Shown: positions 1 to 5,718 of the stretch, piece by piece
Numbering within the stretch: position 1 is the stretch's first letter
Layout of the letters: each line of letters begins with the position of its first letter
Assembly: GCA_028693695.1 (NCBI GenBank)
Contig: JAQUUV010000072.1
Location: 3,360-9,077 of the forward strand
Source of the DNA: Syntrophomonas sp.
Lineage (GTDB): Bacteria > Bacillota > Syntrophomonadia > Syntrophomonadales > Syntrophomonadaceae
Reading direction: 5' to 3'
Length of the DNA: 5,718 nt
The notes under the pieces: model-generated
What the model was told of the DNA's origin: nothing
Databases searched by the model: none
What the model saw: only the letters and a program-made list of their open reading frames with translations
Made by a program: the position numbers and the translations under genes

Positions 1-881
1 AAGCTTTTTAAATACTCAAGAAAATTATTTACCGTTTTGCGGCGTATTTTTTGTCGAGGATATATAACATACAGATATCTTTTTGCATCCAGCTCATCTA
101 GTTTCAATGCCTTCATTTTGCGGTGTTCGATCCTCTTAATAGCCCAACGAGATACGATAGATATACCCATCCCAGATTCCACCATTGCCAGTACCGCCTC
201 GGTGCTTCCAGCTTCCATATAAATATTTAAGTCATCTCTCTTAATCTCATGTGACATAAGCAATTCTTCCACCGCTCTTCTGGTTCCAGAACCCTTTTCG
301 CGAAATATCCATCTTTCATTTACCAAACTGCTTAATTTAAGCTCATGGTTTCGAGCCAGCTTATGATTCTCAGGAACAATAACCACCAGTTCATCCTCCA
401 GCCATTTATAGCCATCCACTTTGCGGTTATTAATCCAGCCACCGACGATACCCAGATCTAGCTCCCTTTCCGCAACTTTATTGAATATTTTCTCTGTATC
501 CGCGATGTCCATACTAATGCTGATACTGGAATATTTATCTTTATATATTTTAATTAAATACGGCAGAATATACTGACCCGGTATAGTACTAGCTCCTAGA
601 TATAGGCTTCCCTTCCGACTCTCTGCCACTTCTTCCATCGCTCTCTCTGTCTTTTCCACTGCCTTGATAACTTCACGGGCACACTGATATAAGGTTTCTC
701 CTGCTTCAGTAGGTTTTAGCTTGCGACCTGATCTTTCCAGTAGCAGCACCCCAAAAATATCTTCCAGAGACTGAATCTGTTTGGTAACTGCTGGCTGAGA
801 AATTCCAAATTCATCAGCAGTCCTAGATAAGTTCTGGGTTTCAACTACCCTTATATAAGTTTTAAAAAGATTTATATTCAT
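1..881 (-). CDS. LysR-family transcriptional regulator, CysL/CbbR-like (C-terminal end cut by window edge)
   Basis: DNA-binding regulator of the LysR family. I translated it by hand: 293 codons are open from the ATG at 881 to the left edge with no stop, so it is truncated by the window and not broken. LysR proteins are usually about 295-300 residues, so only a few are missing. Residues 1-60 form the winged helix-turn-helix, with the signature around NLSRTADEFGISQPAVTKQI and LLLERSGRKLKPTEAG. A linker helix follows (about 65-90), then a periplasmic-binding-protein-like effector domain with GASTIPGQYILP (96-107) and EKGSGTR (195-201). These two motifs resemble the CysL/CysB/CbbR branch. The start overlaps the stop of the upstream sufB-like gene as ATGA, with SD GGAAGGA at 890-896 and an 8-nt spacer, so translation is probably coupled. 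Co-transcription with Fe-S assembly genes suggests a role in sulfur or cysteine control. The effector and targets are unknown. Confidence 0.9.
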   Translation of the reverse strand, partial: MNINLFKTYIRVVETQNLSRTADEFGISQPAVTKQIQSLEDIFGVLLLERSGRKLKPTEAGETLYQCAREVIKAVEKTERAMEEVAESRKGSLYLGASTIPGQYILPYLIKIYKDKYSSISISMDIADTEKIFNKVAERELDLGIVGGWINNRKVDGYKWLEDELVVIVPENHKLARNHELKLSSLVNERWIFREKGSGTRRAVEELLMSHEIKRDDLNIYMEAGSTEAVLAMVESGMGISIVSRWAIKRIEHRKMKALKLDELDAKRYLYVIYPRQKIRRKTVNNFLEYLKS

Positions 882-1801
882 CTCAAAAATCCTTCCAAAA
901 TGGTATTCACTGCTTCTTCCTCAGTTAAACCCAGTGACATCAATTTCACAAGTTGCTCTCCTGCTATTTTACCAATAGCTGCTTCATGAGTTAATACTGC
1001 ATCGGCGTTTTCAGCTTGAATTTCGGGGATTGACCTAATACGAGCCTTATCCATAAGGATTGCGTCACATTCAACATGTCCTAAACAGGCCGCCTTACCG
1101 ATCAATGCGGCCCGGAACAATTGAAAGGAGTTGCCCTGGGCTACCGCCCTGGATAAGACCTGGGCAGTCCCGCCAGTTCCCTCCAAGACGATTTGAATAT
1201 CAGATTCGGCCTTTTGTTCTCCCTGGGTAAGTAATCGCTCAATGATTTTAAGATTTCCCTTTTCATGAACATGGGCTATTGTAGAGCGTACTGTGTCATC
1301 TACACCCTTAATTTGCACCATCTCTAATTCTGCACTGGCACCTGCTTCCACCGTAATTACAGTAGTGGGATTCAACACCCTTTTACCTGCATCGCTGCCC
1401 TCGCCGTAGTGCTTTTCAAGATATTTCAGCTTTGCTCCGGCTTTTACAATAATCTCATGTATACCATCGTGCCGAGAAATAGCATGGCTATCATTATGTA
1501 TTCCACAACCGGCAATAATGGTAGCATCCGCACCTTCCCCCACAATAAAGGTGTTATATACCTTGTCCTGTAAACCCGCTTGGGTCAAAACAACTGGTAC
1601 GTGTACCGTTTCATCCCGGGTACCTGGCTTTATTTCTACGATTAATCCAGTACCATCAGCATTGGGGCCTACCGAAATATTGGGAGAAGATTGTCTGATA
1701 AGTGACGCTCCATTAAGCCGTATATTAAGTGCACCACTGGGTACGCCCTTTATATCCGCTATTGTATTAAGCAAGTCCAAGTCCAGTTTACTTAATTTCA
1801 T
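878..1801 (-). CDS. Short SufB/SufD-family Fe-S cluster assembly scaffold (SmsB-like)
   Basis: Cytosolic Fe-S cluster assembly scaffold that should pair with the adjacent SufC-like ATPase. It has 307 residues, far shorter than E. coli SufB (495) or SufD (about 420). It is essentially the beta-helix core plus the C-terminal helical SufC-binding part (GEQLVKLMSLGLTEEEAV, 281-298). By alignment from memory, C245 in VECDAIL matches the SufB catalytic Cys405, and E273 in THEAAIG matches SufB Glu434. It is therefore SufB-like in chemistry, although automatic annotation may call it SufD. A Cys/His-rich stretch lies at 98-116 (C99, H102, H106, H111, H115). The start overlaps the end of the sufC-like gene by 14 nt, with AGGGGG at 1811-1816 as SD. 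No sufS, sufU or full-length sufD is adjacent. This fits the two-gene SUF-like minimal system of anaerobes. The family is sure; the SMS subtype is inference. Confidence 0.9.
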   Translation of the reverse strand: MKLSKLDLDLLNTIADIKGVPSGALNIRLNGASLIRQSSPNISVGPNADGTGLIVEIKPGTRDETVHVPVVLTQAGLQDKVYNTFIVGEGADATIIAGCGIHNDSHAISRHDGIHEIIVKAGAKLKYLEKHYGEGSDAGKRVLNPTTVITVEAGASAELEMVQIKGVDDTVRSTIAHVHEKGNLKIIERLLTQGEQKAESDIQIVLEGTGGTAQVLSRAVAQGNSFQLFRAALIGKAACLGHVECDAILMDKARIRSIPEIQAENADAVLTHEAAIGKIAGEQLVKLMSLGLTEEEAVNTILEGFLR

Positions 1802-2537
1802 AAATCACATCCCCCTGACACTGATCACGTACTTTGCATTCTATTTCGTCTTTAATTAAATGCCATATTTCCTTGGGGGTTCCCTGGGCGGTAATCACCC
1901 CTCCATCAATGACCAAAATCTCATCACACATAGGAATAATTTTTTCGTTATGGGTGATGATAACAGCTGTTTTATGGGGATTATTCTTATACCTGGACAC
2001 TATTAGTCCCAGTAGTTTCTGTATGGTCCACAAATCCACTCCAGCTTCCGGTTCATCGAAAATGCTGATTAATGGAGCCCGCAGCAATAGTTGGGCCATC
2101 TCAATGCGCTTAATCTCTCCACCGCTCAAACCCGCTCCCAGATCTCGATCCAAGTAATCCTCGGGACATAGACCCACATCCCGCAGATACTTTCTAAGAT
2201 ATATTAGATCTGCTTCTGGAGAAGCTATATTAAGAATATCCTTTATGGTTAAACCCTTGAAACGAGGGGGTTGTTGAAACGCATATCCAATGCCCTTCCT
2301 AGCTCTTTCAGTTACGGAAAGTTCACTGATGTCTTCATCTTCCAGATATATATGTCCCTTACTGTGCCTGTAGATACCCATTATAACCTTGGCAATAGAA
2401 GTTTTCCCTCCGCCATTAGGGCCGGTTACCGCATATACTTTACCCTTCTGGAACTTAATGTTTAAGCCTTTAAGAATTTCTATATTTTCTCCGTTATCAT
2501 TACTGACCTGCATGCAAATATCTTCCAACTTAAGCAC
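1788..2537 (-). CDS. sufC: SufC-like ABC-type ATPase for Fe-S cluster assembly (SmsC-like), GTG start
   Basis: Soluble ABC ATPase expected to dimerise and drive conformational change in the SufB-like scaffold encoded next. In the 249-residue form the Walker A is GPNGGGKTS (39-47), the Q-loop is in FQQP (87-90), the ABC signature is LSGGE (137-141), the Walker B is LISIFDEPEAGVD (156-168, with D161 and E162) and the switch His is H196 in ITHNE. There are no membrane segments. DEPEAGVDLW differs from the DEIDSGLD form of classical SufC and fits the anaerobe SufC-like branch. I chose the GTG at 2537 because GGAGGTG at 2544-2550 sits 6 nt upstream. The ATG at 2570 would add 11 residues but has no SD and would place this SD inside the coding region. 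The tail carries C234 and C240. It heads the three-gene sufC-sufB-lysR operon. Other ABC ATPases are possible on sequence alone, but the neighbour settles the role. Confidence 0.9.
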   Translation of the reverse strand: MLKLEDICMQVSNDNGENIEILKGLNIKFQKGKVYAVTGPNGGGKTSIAKVIMGIYRHSKGHIYLEDEDISELSVTERARKGIGYAFQQPPRFKGLTIKDILNIASPEADLIYLRKYLRDVGLCPEDYLDRDLGAGLSGGEIKRIEMAQLLLRAPLISIFDEPEAGVDLWTIQKLLGLIVSRYKNNPHKTAVIITHNEKIIPMCDEILVIDGGVITAQGTPKEIWHLIKDEIECKVRDQCQGDVIYEIK

Positions 2538-2543
2538 GGGTAG

Positions 2544-2550
2544 CACCTCC
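2544..2550 (-). promoter_or_regulatory. Shine-Dalgarno site deciding the sufC GTG start
   Basis: On the minus strand this reads GGAGGTG and is followed by a 6-nt spacer and GTG at 2537-2535. It is among the strongest ribosome binding sites in the window. It lies inside the longer frame that opens at the ATG at 2570, which has only A/T-rich sequence before it. This favours the 249-residue product over the 260-residue one. Confidence 0.75.
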
Positions 2551-2586
2551 ATTTCGCTTAACAGGTACATTTTAGCATAACCAAGG

Positions 2587-2616
2587 ATTATAAGTCTAAT
2601 TTTGTATCAAAAACAA
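2587..2616 (-). promoter_or_regulatory. Candidate sigma-A-type promoter for the sufC-sufB-lysR operon
   Basis: On the minus strand a perfect -10 hexamer TATAAT lies at 2587-2592. A partial -35, TTGTTT, lies at 2611-2616 with an 18-nt spacer. Transcription would begin near 2580, giving a leader of about 43 nt before the GTG. The -35 falls in the arm of the long palindrome, so the repeat may supply part of the promoter. The -35 matches TTGACA poorly, so this is a tentative call. The position upstream of the first gene of an operon, after a likely terminator, supports it. Confidence 0.4.
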
Positions 2617-2692
2617 AACGTGACAAAGGGACAGGAAATTCAATTCAAGAACCGTCCCTGAATTTCCCTTCCCCTTGTCACGTTTTGTATAC
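2604..2692. repeat. Long imperfect palindrome, MITE/REP-like dispersed element
   Basis: The core spans 2613-2688. A perfect 14-bp outer stem (2613-2626 with 2675-2688, arm ACAAAACGTGACAA) is followed by one mismatch and 4 bp (2628-2631 with 2670-2673). A 2x2 internal loop and a 9-bp inner stem (2634-2642 with 2659-2667, GGAAATTCA) come next, then a 16-nt loop. Another 4 bp (2604-2607 with 2689-2692) extend the base past a 5-nt bulge. That gives 31 pairs in 89 nt. The pieces GTGACAAGGGG and GGGACGGTTCTTG on the minus strand resemble, from memory, small dispersed repeats in clostridial genomes. No open reading frame or transposase lies within it. The paired structure is seen directly; the mobile-repeat identity is inference. 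Confidence 0.7.
2609..2688 (-). terminator. Possible intrinsic terminator of the fabF-fabZ-accD-accA operon
   Basis: For transcripts leaving accA, the palindrome folds into a very long hairpin whose 3' arm ends in GTTTTGT and runs straight into TTTT (2612-2609). It starts about 50 nt after the accA stop and is the only strong hairpin before sufC. The U tract is interrupted by a G and the stem base is A/U-rich, so termination may be partial. The same DNA is annotated as a repeat; both roles can hold. Confidence 0.45.
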
Positions 2693-2699
2693 TTAGTTT

Positions 2700-2720
2700 G
2701 GATCAGTGTAAGCTTGATCC
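2700..2720. repeat. Small inverted repeat just after accA
   Basis: GGATCA at 2700-2705 pairs with TGATCC at 2715-2720 around a 9-nt loop, 20 nt after the accA stop in transcription order. No T tract follows on either strand, so it is unlikely to terminate by itself. It could block 3' exonuclease on the accA mRNA or be chance. Confidence 0.35.
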
Positions 2721-2740
2721 TTTATGTCCTTGGCTACACT

Positions 2741-3697
2741 CTATTCATTAAACTTGCCGATTTTCCTGAAACGGCGATATCGTAGTTCTACCAATTCCGA
2801 AACATCTAATGAACATAACTCATCCAAATGCCTTTTTATACTATTTTCCAGGGTTTGTACAAAAGCTGTTGATTCCAAAAGATACTGCCGGGGGGGTTCT
2901 TCGATGACTTCATCTACAATCCCCATGTCGTAAAGCGATTTCGCATTAATCTTTAGTGATGCCGCCATTTCATCGGCTCTTTTTGAATCCCGCAATAAGA
3001 TCGAGGCACAGGTCTCAGGTGAGGCTACTGAAAAAACCGTATTAGAAAGCATTATAATGCGGTCGGCTACACTTAGGGCCAACGCCCCTCCGCTGCCTCC
3101 TTCGCCGGTGACGACTGAAACGACTGGCACCCTTAATGAACTCAGGCATAGTAACATCTCAGAAATAGCCCAGGCCTGGCCACGCTCTTCTGCTCCCATA
3201 CCTGGATCGGCCCCCGGGGTATTAATAAATGTTAACACTGGCCGACCAAACTTTTCCGCTTCCAGTAGCAGCCGATGTGCTTTGCGATAGCCCTCGGGAC
3301 GTGGCATACCAAAATTATTGTTAATATTTTCTTTGGTATCTCGGCCTTTTTGGTGCCCAACTACGGTAACCGCTCTTCCGTCAATAATTCCTATTCCGCC
3401 TATGATAGCTGGATCATCCCCATATAGTCTATCTCCATGCAACTCAATAAAATCGCTGCAAAGCAATTTTATATAATCCTTCGTCGTAGGCCTATCAACA
3501 TCACGGGCCAGCAGCACCTGTTCCCATGGCGTAAGATGCTGGTATCTTTCTTCCCTCATTTGATCAAGACGTTTTTCTATATTGGCAATTTCCGCGCTGA
3601 AATCAGTATTTAATTGTACCGACAGTTTTCTTAATTCATCTAACTTGGATTCTAATAATAGGTAAGGAGCTTCAAACTCAAATTTGTTTTTAGCCAT
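2741..3697 (-). CDS. accA: Acetyl-CoA carboxylase carboxyltransferase subunit alpha
   Basis: Alpha subunit of the carboxyltransferase that moves the carboxyl group from carboxy-biotin on AccB to acetyl-CoA, giving malonyl-CoA; it works as an alpha2-beta2 complex with AccD in the cytosol. It has 318 residues, the usual bacterial length. An N-terminal helical, charged part (about 10-55) is followed by the crotonase-like carboxyltransferase fold. Family motifs include NNFGMPRPEGYRKA (127-140), TPGADPGMGAEERGQ (160-174), GEGGSGGALA (198-207, oxyanion-hole glycines) and SPETCASILL (226-235). The usual GAYPG reads GADPG here (162-166), and SPEGCA reads SPETCA. The ATG has an excellent SD, AAGGAGG at 3703-3709 with a 5-nt spacer, and overlaps the accD stop by 8 nt (ATGGCTAA), so expression of the two subunits is probably coupled. 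It is the last gene before the hairpin. Confidence 0.96.
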   Translation of the reverse strand: MAKNKFEFEAPYLLLESKLDELRKLSVQLNTDFSAEIANIEKRLDQMREERYQHLTPWEQVLLARDVDRPTTKDYIKLLCSDFIELHGDRLYGDDPAIIGGIGIIDGRAVTVVGHQKGRDTKENINNNFGMPRPEGYRKAHRLLLEAEKFGRPVLTFINTPGADPGMGAEERGQAWAISEMLLCLSSLRVPVVSVVTGEGGSGGALALSVADRIIMLSNTVFSVASPETCASILLRDSKRADEMAASLKINAKSLYDMGIVDEVIEEPPRQYLLESTAFVQTLENSIKRHLDELCSLDVSELVELRYRRFRKIGKFNE

Positions 3698-4538
3698 GAT
3701 TTCCTCCTTGATGAACGTTCAACAAGCGTATCAGCAAAGAACGCACCTCCACTCTGGGTTGAACTAAATCAACCATTCCATGTTTGATAAGATATTCAGA
3801 GCGTTGGAATCCTGGAGGTAGTATTTGCCCAGTGGTTTGTTGGATAACACGGGGACCAGTGAACCCAATCAAAGCACCGGTTTCGGCAATGATAATATCG
3901 GCCAGGGAAGCAAAGCTGGCTGTAACCCCTCCAGTTGTCGGATGGGTCAGTATGCTTATATATAATAGCCCGGCTTCATGCAAGCGCCCCACCGCCGCAC
4001 TAGTTTTGGCCATCTGTATCAGAGAAAACATGCCTTCCTGCATACGGGCTCCACCTGAACAACAAAAAATTATACAGGGAAGCGAATACTGGATAGCTTT
4101 TTCCATAGCATGACAAATCTTTTCACCCACCACCGAACCCATGCTGCCCATCATAAAGCGTGAATCCATGGCACCTATGACTACGTCAAATCCCCCAATG
4201 CTGCCTCGGCCAGTTACTATGCCTTCAATCAGCCCGGTTTCCTCCTGCGCCTTAGCCAGCTTTTCTTCATAACCGGGAAATTCCAGCGGATTTACAGAGC
4301 TTACATTAGCATCCCACTCTTCAAAGCTATTTTCGTCACAAATGGCATGGATTCTTTCCCAGGCAGATACAGCAAAATGATATGAACATCTCGGACAAAA
4401 GTCATTGTTCTGTATTTTCTGGGCTTCGGATATCCATGCCGAACAACTTGGGCAGGAAAAATTACCTTCACTATCTAATGCAGCTTGATTTTTCTTAGCA
4501 TTTGATAGATCGATATAACCCCTTTTTTTATTAAACAT
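3690..4538 (-). CDS. accD: Acetyl-CoA carboxylase carboxyltransferase subunit beta
   Basis: Beta subunit of the acetyl-CoA carboxylase carboxyltransferase and partner of AccA. In the 282-residue form an N-terminal zinc ribbon of Cys-X2-Cys-X15-Cys-X2-Cys pattern is formed by C29, C32, C48 and C51. The crotonase-fold domain follows, with SGGARMQEG (161-169), TTGGVTASFA (201-210) and GFTGPRVIQQT (225-235). The start at 4538 (MFNKKRGYIDLS) is preferred because AAAGGA at 4547-4552 lies 8 nt upstream and the fabZ stop is only 1 nt before it. An upstream in-frame ATG at 4586 would make 298 residues but reads through the end of fabZ and adds a non-family extension. The stretch before SGGARMQEG is FCC (158-160), where FSA is commoner. 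The gene sits between fabZ and accA with no accC, which is unlike several clostridial clusters. Confidence 0.95.
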   Translation of the reverse strand: MFNKKRGYIDLSNAKKNQAALDSEGNFSCPSCSAWISEAQKIQNNDFCPRCSYHFAVSAWERIHAICDENSFEEWDANVSSVNPLEFPGYEEKLAKAQEETGLIEGIVTGRGSIGGFDVVIGAMDSRFMMGSMGSVVGEKICHAMEKAIQYSLPCIIFCCSGGARMQEGMFSLIQMAKTSAAVGRLHEAGLLYISILTHPTTGGVTASFASLADIIIAETGALIGFTGPRVIQQTTGQILPPGFQRSEYLIKHGMVDLVQPRVEVRSLLIRLLNVHQGGNHG

Positions 4539-4539
4539 G

Positions 4540-4992
4540 TTAATCATCCTTTCGAGATGACCTCTCCATACCAAACATGAGTTCACCCCGACATACTAAA
4601 TCATTTTGAATATGGATTTCGCCTTTAAACCATCCAAAATTACTTTTGATTTTTATTACCTCACATTTAATTGTTAGGCTATCACCGGGAACGGCTTGGC
4701 GCTTAAAACGCATCTTTTCTACTCCAGCTAAAAAACCCAATTGACCCCGATATTTATCTTGGCTAAAAAGGGCACAGGCTCCTACCTGAGCCATGGCTTC
4801 AATCAGCAGAACCCCGGGCATAATAGGCCTACTCGGAAAATGACCTGAAAAATGAGGTTCATTGATGGTGACATTCTTAATACCTACCGCTTTTACACCA
4901 GGTTCAAGCTCGATAATCCGATCTACCAGGAGAAAAGGATAACGATGTGGTAGGATTTGCATTATTTCATTTATATCCATAACTATATCCAT
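4540..4992 (-). CDS. fabZ: 3-hydroxyacyl-[acyl-carrier-protein] dehydratase
   Basis: Dehydrates 3-hydroxyacyl-ACP to trans-2-enoyl-ACP in the type II fatty-acid elongation cycle; a soluble hot-dog-fold enzyme, usually a hexamer. It has 150 residues, normal for FabZ. PHRYPFLLVDR (15-25) is the family hallmark. HFSGHFP (47-53) carries the catalytic His H51, and LLIEAMAQ (62-69) carries the catalytic Glu E65. The short length and PHRYPF motif favour FabZ over FabA. The ATG at 4992 has AGAGG at 4999-5003 with a 6-nt spacer, overlapping the fabF stop. A second in-frame ATG four codons later has only a weak site. The gap to fabF is 9 nt and to accD 1 nt, so it is an internal gene of the operon. Confidence 0.96.
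   Translation of the reverse strand: MDIVMDINEIMQILPHRYPFLLVDRIIELEPGVKAVGIKNVTINEPHFSGHFPSRPIMPGVLLIEAMAQVGACALFSQDKYRGQLGFLAGVEKMRFKRQAVPGDSLTIKCEVIKIKSNFGWFKGEIHIQNDLVCRGELMFGMERSSRKDD
4547..4552 (-). promoter_or_regulatory. Shine-Dalgarno site deciding the accD start
   Basis: On the minus strand this reads AAAGGA and lies inside the last codons of fabZ, 8 nt before the ATG at 4538. An in-frame ATG at 4547-4545 is too close to this site to use it, and the one at 4586 has no comparable site. The overlap with fabZ suggests coupled translation. Confidence 0.6.
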
Positions 4993-5001
4993 ACATAACC
5001 T

Positions 5002-5718
5002 CTATTGTTTAAATTTTCTTATTATAAGAACAGCATTATGCCCCCCAAAACCCAAGGATTCTGAAGCCGCTATTTCGATATTCCGTGCTCTGGCCTCTCC
5101 CCTGACATAATCTAGATCGCACTCTGGATCAGGATTATCCAGATTCAGGGTGGGGGTGATCAGATCATGGTTACAGCTTAAAACGCTGGCAATAAGTTCA
5201 ACCGCACCAGCCGCTCCCAGCATATGCCCAGTGGATCCTTTGGTAGAATTAATCGCCATATTATTGCTATCTGAACCCAAAACTTGTTTTAAGGCTTTGG
5301 TTTCTACCATGTCATTAATATGAGTACCCGTACCATGGGCATTCATATAGTCTATTTCTCCAGCTTTTATCCCAGCTTCGGCCAAGGCAGCGGTTAAAGC
5401 GCGAGCGGCTCCGTTTCCTTCGGGATCGGGCTGGACAATGTGGTAGGCATCAGCACTACTGCCGTAGCCTACTAATTCAGCATAAATCTTGGCGCCCCGT
5501 TTCAAAGCATGATCAAGTTCTTCCAGGATAACAATCCCGGCACCTTCACCCATAACAAAGCCATCTCGATCAATGTCAAAAGGACGGCATGCTTTTTCGG
5601 GTTGGTCATTCCGGGTAGATAAGGCTTTCATCGCACAAAACCCAGCTATGCTCAAAGGGGTAATGGGCGCTTCAGTACCTCCGCTTATCATTATATCTGC
5701 AACGCCATTCTGAATTAT
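5002..5718 (-). CDS. fabF: 3-oxoacyl-[acyl-carrier-protein] synthase II, C-terminal part (N-terminus beyond window edge)
   Basis: Condensing enzyme of type II fatty-acid elongation (beta-ketoacyl-ACP synthase II), adding two carbons from malonyl-ACP to acyl-ACP. The frame stays open to the right edge, so the ATG at 5691 is internal: the nine residues before it read IIQNGVADI, a good family match running into MISGGTEAP. About 238 of roughly 410 residues are present. The catalytic His in HGTGT (fragment residue 128), the Lys and His of STKGSTGH (160 and 165) and the glycine-rich LGFGGHNA near the end are intact. The nucleophilic Cys lies in the missing N-terminal part and cannot be checked. RPFDIDRDGFVMGEGAG fits FabF well. 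FabB or a polyketide-type ketosynthase is less likely given the fabZ-accD-accA neighbours. It is the first visible gene of the operon. Confidence 0.95.
   Translation of the reverse strand: MIQNGVADIMISGGTEAPITPLSIAGFCAMKALSTRNDQPEKACRPFDIDRDGFVMGEGAGIVILEELDHALKRGAKIYAELVGYGSSADAYHIVQPDPEGNGAARALTAALAEAGIKAGEIDYMNAHGTGTHINDMVETKALKQVLGSDSNNMAINSTKGSTGHMLGAAGAVELIASVLSCNHDLITPTLNLDNPDPECDLDYVRGEARARNIEIAASESLGFGGHNAVLIIRKFKQ

Noticed and set aside
37..222. Small plus-strand open frame of 61 codons
   Set aside because: Lies antisense inside the LysR coding region, has no family resemblance and no convincing ribosome site. The other plus-strand frames at 1518-1859, 1834-2157, 2271-2580, 2724-2933, 3057-3290 and 3784-4113 are rejected on the same grounds: they run largely antisense to the sufB-like, sufC, accA and accD genes.
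1..881. LysR gene as a pseudogene because no closed reading frame ends inside the window
   Set aside because: The frame is open and family-like for all 293 codons; only the window edge removes the stop and a few last residues.
2535..2570. ATG at 2570 as the sufC start
   Set aside because: No ribosome site before it, A/T-rich upstream sequence, and the strong GGAGGTG sits between it and the GTG at 2537.
2574..2579. TATGCT as a -10 box for sufC
   Set aside because: The nearest good -35 (TTGATA at 2605-2610) is 25 nt away, too far; TATAAT at 2587-2592 is a better candidate.
2600..2690. 8-bp direct repeat TTTTGTAT (2600-2607 and 2683-2690) as a target-site duplication around the palindrome
   Set aside because: The right copy lies mostly inside the palindrome arm, so it follows from the arm sequence and does not mark a clean insertion boundary.
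4536..4586. Upstream ATG at 4586 for accD, giving a 298-residue protein
   Set aside because: It would overlap fabZ by about 47 nt, adds residues unlike AccD and lacks a ribosome site; the ATG at 4538 is well placed.

Overview
The window looks chromosomal and comes from a moderately AT-rich, Gram-positive-type bacterium, most likely an anaerobic member of the Clostridia (Syntrophomonas- or Desulfotomaculum-like). This placement is inference. It rests on strong Shine-Dalgarno (SD) sites, a type II fatty-acid gene order typical of Firmicutes, a zinc-finger AccD with a separate AccA, and a two-gene SufC/SufB-like Fe-S assembly pair instead of a full suf operon. All seven genes lie on the minus strand, so transcription runs from the right end to the left end.

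Right part (5718 to 2741): the end of a fatty-acid biosynthesis operon. In transcription order it holds fabF (its first part lies beyond the right edge), fabZ, accD and accA. Gaps are 9 nt and 1 nt, followed by an 8-nt overlap, so the genes are probably co-transcribed and translationally coupled. AccD and AccA form the carboxyltransferase that makes malonyl-CoA. FabF condenses malonyl-ACP with acyl-ACP, and FabZ dehydrates the 3-hydroxyacyl-ACP intermediate. accB and accC, often interleaved here in Clostridia, are absent.

Middle (2538 to 2740): the only real intergenic stretch, about 200 bp. It carries a long imperfect palindrome (core 2613-2688) that resembles a small dispersed repeat or MITE. 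It could also act as the terminator of the fab/acc operon. A candidate promoter for the next operon overlaps its edge.

Left part (2537 to 1): three overlapping genes. These are a SufC-like ATPase (GTG start), a short 307-residue SufB/SufD-family scaffold that keeps the SufB-type Cys and Glu, and a LysR-family regulator whose start overlaps the scaffold stop as ATGA and whose last codons lie beyond the left edge. The SufC/SufB pair matches the minimal SUF-like (SMS-type) arrangement seen in anaerobes. The linked LysR protein resembles the CysB/CysL group, which suggests sulfur-responsive control, but that is not shown by sequence alone. No gene is broken, and no tRNA, rRNA, CRISPR array or transposase was seen.
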